This document shows positions 50,801 through 56,800 of a stretch of 64,000 nt of DNA, in pieces. Made by a program: the position numbers and the translations under genes. Where the stretch lies: positions 104,437,937-104,501,936 of the forward strand of contig NC_133665.1 in NCBI RefSeq assembly GCF_037893015.1, written 5' to 3'. Below the pieces are notes generated by a model. The model ran no database searches. It saw nothing but the letters and a program-made list of their open reading frames with translations, and was not told the DNA's origin. Origin of the DNA: Macrotis lagotis (Eukaryota; Chordata; Mammalia; Peramelemorphia; Peramelidae). How positions within the stretch are numbered: position 1 is the stretch's first letter; every line of letters begins with the position of its first letter.

Positions 50801-53800
50801 GTAACTGTCTATTTTACATGCTTCCTAAGTATTTTTGTTTACTTTGAAGTGACATCAAATTGAAATTCATGAAAGCCAGAAGCCAGTATTAAAAAAATTG
50901 TAATGCATTGAATCCTCATTATACTGTATACTAATTTATATACACTATTATAGTAGACACTATTATAACTAGAGATAATGATACAATTTTACAACCACTT
51001 TTTCTCATTTTAATTTTTCCATATAGGACTGTCACAGAAAATAAAATTGAAAGCAGTCTTTAAGACATCAATATGCATCATAATCATTGTAACATGATAA
51101 ACATGAACTTTAAATTTAAGATGTATTTTCTTATAGATTTTTAAAAATCCTATCAGTATTTGGAACTAAGCAGAGTGGTTACTACATAAAGTTACTTCAC
51201 AGATATATCTGACTCTAATCTTCCTATCTCCAAATTATCAAAGCACCTTTTGAAATCTCAGGCATTCCCAGAAGTTGCAAAAAGTGACTAACCTTTTATC
51301 TAAAATTCAGATTATCATTTTAAATATGAAAATAAAATTACAGATTTCACAATTAAGTTGATTTGAATGTTAATTGATTTCACAGAAACTTATTTTTTTC
51401 TTTTCCATGATTTTGGAAGAAAACAGTAGATATTAAAAGTCATATAAAAGGAGAGTTTGTTCTTCTGTTTGGCCTTTGATATAGAACTATAACTCATAAG
51501 ACTTTTAGCTATGTACCTGTACTGGTACATATGGACTGGTACATATGCTATGTACCAGTAAATTCTTTATTACTTTCTACTTCTCAGCTCATTTCAATTC
51601 TACGAAATAGAATTTCACAAATCATGTTCAATATCATTTATTTATGTGAAAAGAGAGTCATGGTCTTATTTATGTTCAATGATTACAGGCAAAGACTATA
51701 TCAATGTTCAAATATAGCTCCCTGGAGACTAAGAGGATTCTGGATAAGAGATATGAACTCCAAATCTAATGGTCCAGATTACAATGGGGATTCTCTCACC
51801 CACTGCATTCCCTACAAGTGATGTATGGATAATTTTTGACTCTAGCTCAGAAGATTTTCTAGGATACAGCATCTCAGCAAGGACTGAAAAGCTCACCCAT
51901 TACAGGGAATTATCTCTGCTTCTCCACTCCTACTGAAGGGTGCCTTATAATAGGGCCCAGAGTTAGGTCTCATGGCAGCTCTGAAACATATCAAAACTAT
52001 GAAAACCACTCATTCATCTATCCTTTGATTTACTGGAATTCACTTTGATATAAAAGAATGAGTGCTGGATATGGAGTCTAGAATATCTTGCTCAAATCTG
52101 AGCTAGGATAAAGGCTAGATGTGACCATAGCAAAGTCTCAATCTTTTTCTTATTCATTTTACAAAATTTCATTATGCATTGATTATATATTGCACATTAC
52201 TCAAAGAGAAATTAGTTAATACAGTGTTAAAGATGACAACTTCTCAATCAAGAAAACTAAAAATGTACATTTTTGAATATTTGATAATTCTAATATTCCA
52301 AGTTGCTACAGCTATCTTTTCCATTTAAGTATCTTATAAAATGATGGCTAACAAGTGAGACCAATTTCTTGCGCATCTTCTCCTCTTCAAAAACCCTCAA
52401 TTTTTTTCCCCTAAGACCGACTGAAACAATTTAAAATTCATTCTTCTAAGAATACAAAGATTTATCCCACTAATCCAAATCTCGCCTATGGAGAAGATTC
52501 AAAATAAGTAAGACATAATTCTCATCCTCAAGAAGATTTTAATTTAGTAGAAATCAGGAATTCAAGGCATTAAAATTTACAGAGAGGCAGCTAGAACACT
52601 GGCTCTAGAGTCAGGAGGACCTAAATTCAAATCCGACCTCAGACACTTAATAATTGCCTAGCTGTGTGACCTTGGGCAAGTCACTTCTAAACCCCATTGC
52701 CTTAAATAAAAAAAAAATTTAAAACAACAACAACAAAAAAAAAGATTTACAGAACAGATGGGACTCAAACAGGTCTGTTTACAAAACAGGGATGTGTGCC
52801 TGGGGTCCTCAGGTGACAAAGTAGAGAAGCTTCATTTGTATTAACACATTTCAGAAGTGCCTATCCAAGTGCCACTTGTCAGAGACTAAATACTTCACTG
52901 TCTCATGATTATATAGAGTAGGAACAAGCTATAACACCTTATTTACTCTAAGACTTTCATTAATATATCAACTGATTGTTTACTTACAAATTTGACCAAT
53001 CAAATGATTTTCAAATGATATTCAACTTGACTTGTTATTTATAGGAAGAGGATAGGGAAAGCTAGAGGGGGTTTAAAAGAAGGACTCTGGTACAAACTCA
53101 TTTAATAGATGGTTCACACAGGTAGTAAGCACCATATGTGATATTTTAAGTCATATCTTCTGACTGAAAAGCCAGAATTTAGTCTCCTGTCTTGGGCTGC
53201 TTCTAATCAGAAAAGTGTTCTTAAGTAAAATATGTTTGAAATCTCTAGGTACTGGTCTGCCTGTGGCAGTTAAATCTATTTAGATGATAAATAGCAAAGA
53301 AACTTACTTAATACTAGCATACAGATGCTTTTAATGTTAGTTGTACCTGATCAAGATTTTTGAAGAGAAGGATATCTTTGCAAGCTTCCTGAAGTCTGGA
53401 TCTTTGTTCATCAGACTTGGGATGAACCACCTATAAAATGAATACAAAATAATTTCTTTTTCTTCAGAGAGAATGCAAGATTATATCATCAAATCAAGAA
53501 AATTATTCTATAAAAATGAGGGGGAAACAGGTACCAAATCAATTCATTGTTATTCAAACTATTCATTGTTTCAGTTAAATCAATCAATAGTAGTTAAACA
53601 TCTATCATAAGTTAGGTCTACTTAGCTAATAATCTAAGTAGTTTCTCTACAAAGGAAAAATAGAAGACATCAACTGATTGAATAGCAAATACCATAAAAA
53701 CCTTTGTCAGACAGAAATGAAAAATACTTTAAAATTACTTTTGTCTCATCAAACGACCTATAAATTTCTTTAGAAAAAAACTAATCACAAATTTTTCCAT

Positions 53801-56800
53801 ACGTTACAAAAATAGATATTTTTTCAGACAATAAACGGAATTTCAATATTAGATCATTTCAGAAATCTTTCAAAGTATATACATTAATTTCAATATGTCT
53901 ATTATAGATCATTTAACTTTTTTAAATTAGTTAGAAAGATACTTTATTAGTTTATTAGAAGATAAACTTCATATCTTCATAACTCTCCATATCTGTCTAT
54001 GAAGAGAAATAAATCTATCAATAACTAACTTCAGCAAAAATCAATTTAGCTGAAGGAAAACTTGCATTTTCTTACCTTTGGTTCTGTATCATCTTCTTCA
54101 TCTGGATTGAAAGATTCAGCACATACTTGGGGGGGAGGAGAGAAAAAAAGTATTATATGTATATTCTCCCCTAAGAAAGAATGAACAAACACATTTTATT
54201 TCATTCTCTCCTTGAAACCCATAACTTCCCCCTTAATACAAATAACAATAATAAACATTTATAAGAGCTTACCATATAGTAAAAGGCATAAGTGTTTTAA
54301 TTAGATGCTTAAACTAATTCACAATTCCACCAACAATGTATTAGTGTCCATTTTGCTAATTCTTCTTTGCTAATTTACCAGGCATCAGGTGAAAAATCTA
54401 GAATTGTTTGATTTGTACTATTCTTATTAGCAGTGATTTGCATTGATGTTTCATATAGTTATTCATAGTTTGGAATGACGCTTTTGAGAACTGTGTTCTG
54501 AATCTACATTGGCCTTCAGCTTGTAGATCCTTTTCAATTTTTTCTCAATCTCCTATAAATCATTATTCTACTTCTAAATCTTCTGCAGTCTAGTTTCATA
54601 ACTCATGGCTCAACTGAAGTTGCATTCTCCAACTTTTTTTTTTTTTTAGGTTTTTGCAAGGCAAATGGGGTTAAGTGGCTTGCCCAAGGCCACACAGCTA
54701 GGTAATTATTAAATGTCTGAGGCCGGATTTGAACTCAGGTACTCCTGACTCCAAGGCCGGTGCTTTATCCACTGTGCCACCTAGCCGCCCCTGCATTCTC
54801 CAACTTTGACTATCAATTGGGAAATTTCTCCAATGTTACCAGTGATCCCTTACTTACTAAATTTAATTTAGACTTCATTCTTCTTGACCTCTCTGCAGCA
54901 CTTGACATTACTGAAAACTATCTCCTGAATTTTTTCTTTTCTAGGTTTACATAACATTGCTTAACCTTCATTCTTTTCCCCTTCCTGTCTGACTACTTCA
55001 GTCTCCTGTCATGCCCCACAATGTATTATTCCCTGGGTTCTTTTCTCTGCTCTCATTTGGTGACCTTATCAACTCCTTTAGATTACTTATCTCTAATATT
55101 TCTGTATCCAGTACAAGTCTCTCCTCCTGAGTGCCAACTCACAGAATTATCCTCTAGTTATCTCAAAATCAACATGACCAAAACAACTCATTTTTCCCCT
55201 AAACCAATTCCTCTCAAACATATTTCCCTATTCCTGTTGAAGTCATCACTATCTTTCTTTTTTTTTTTTAGTTTTTTGCAAGGCAAATGGGGTTAAGTGG
55301 CTTGCCCAAGGCCACATAGCTAGGTAATTACTAAGTGTCTGAGACCGGATTTGAACCCAGGTACTCCTGACTCCAGGGCCAGTGCTTTATCCCACTGCCA
55401 CCTAGCCGCCACATTATCTTTCTATTTAACTAAATTTGATACCTCAGTCCCATCCGCTGACACTCTCATTTACCCCACATATCCAATGAGTTGTGATGTC
55501 TTATTTAAAGCTCCATAATAGCTCGTCCACTACTTCCCCTTCATAAACCCTACCCATTACTCCTTATTCTGTCTACAGTTCCGCATATGATTCCTTTCCT
55601 TCTCTATGCCTTTGCACTGGCTGTCCCCTCCATGCCTGAAATGCATTCCCTCTTTAGCTCTCCCTCTTAGAATTCCTGCATTCCTTCTCAAAGCCTCAGC
55701 TGACACCTTTTACCTGAAAACTTTCTTGACCCCCCTCAGCTGCAAGTGACTTCGCCCTCAAATTTAGCCTGGATCTGTTTTGTCTCTACCTACAATATGT
55801 CTATGTTGTTTCCATGGCTTCTCACAGACTGGAACTATTTCATTTCTTTTTTAGTATAACTAGTCATAACATACATTTAAAAATTTGATAATAAAAAGAA
55901 CACTGGACTTAAGAATTCTAGCCCTACATCCACCATTCAACAACAATATCAACCAAACTTCTGCTAACTTATCTGTAAAATGGGAATACTAACAATTGTA
56001 CCACATAACTTTACAGTACTGGCAGAGGATAAAATTAAACAATGTATATGAAAATGCTTTACAAATTGTGAAAGCCTAAGTAAATATAATTATAATTAAA
56101 GTCAAATGGGAGGAAATGTAAACATAAATTATCATAATAGCAGTCAAGATTGTTCTACTAACATTCACTGTTGGAAGAATAAATTTTTACTATTTGTCAT
56201 TAAATAGCAAACATTAGTAAAAGAAACTCAGGTTTATAGGACATTTTATTTCCTAAGTGTTTTGTTCACAAAAATTCCAAGTTAAGTATCATTGTCCCAT
56301 TTACAAATAAAGAAACTGATTCTGAGAAAATAAATGATTTGTCTGGAATTACATAGTTAAGTGGCAGAGTCCAGGTATTCTAACTCCAAATTCAGTCCTG
56401 TTCTCAATGTAACATGTTTGCTCCTTAAAGATCTGAAATCATTAAATCTTAAAAAAATAGTTAAACCTCACCAAAGAAATCTTATTTTTCTTCAAAAAAA
56501 AAAAGGATCTCACCCTTTCCAAATTAGTATATTTTATCTAAATAATGTACTTATTAGCTGGAATTTGGTCACTAATACATATGAAGGGAAGCAGAGATGA
56601 AAGCCTTAAAGAAGACAAAACTTTATATTTTTATTTTTTTAGGTTTTTTGCAAGCTAAATGGGGTTAAGTGGCTTGCCCAAGGCCACAGAGCCAGGCAAT
56701 TATTAAGTGTCTGAGGCTGGATTTGAACTCAGGTCCTCCTGACTCCAGGGCTGGTGCTCTATCCACTGTGCCACTTAGTTGCCCCTTAAACTTTATATTT

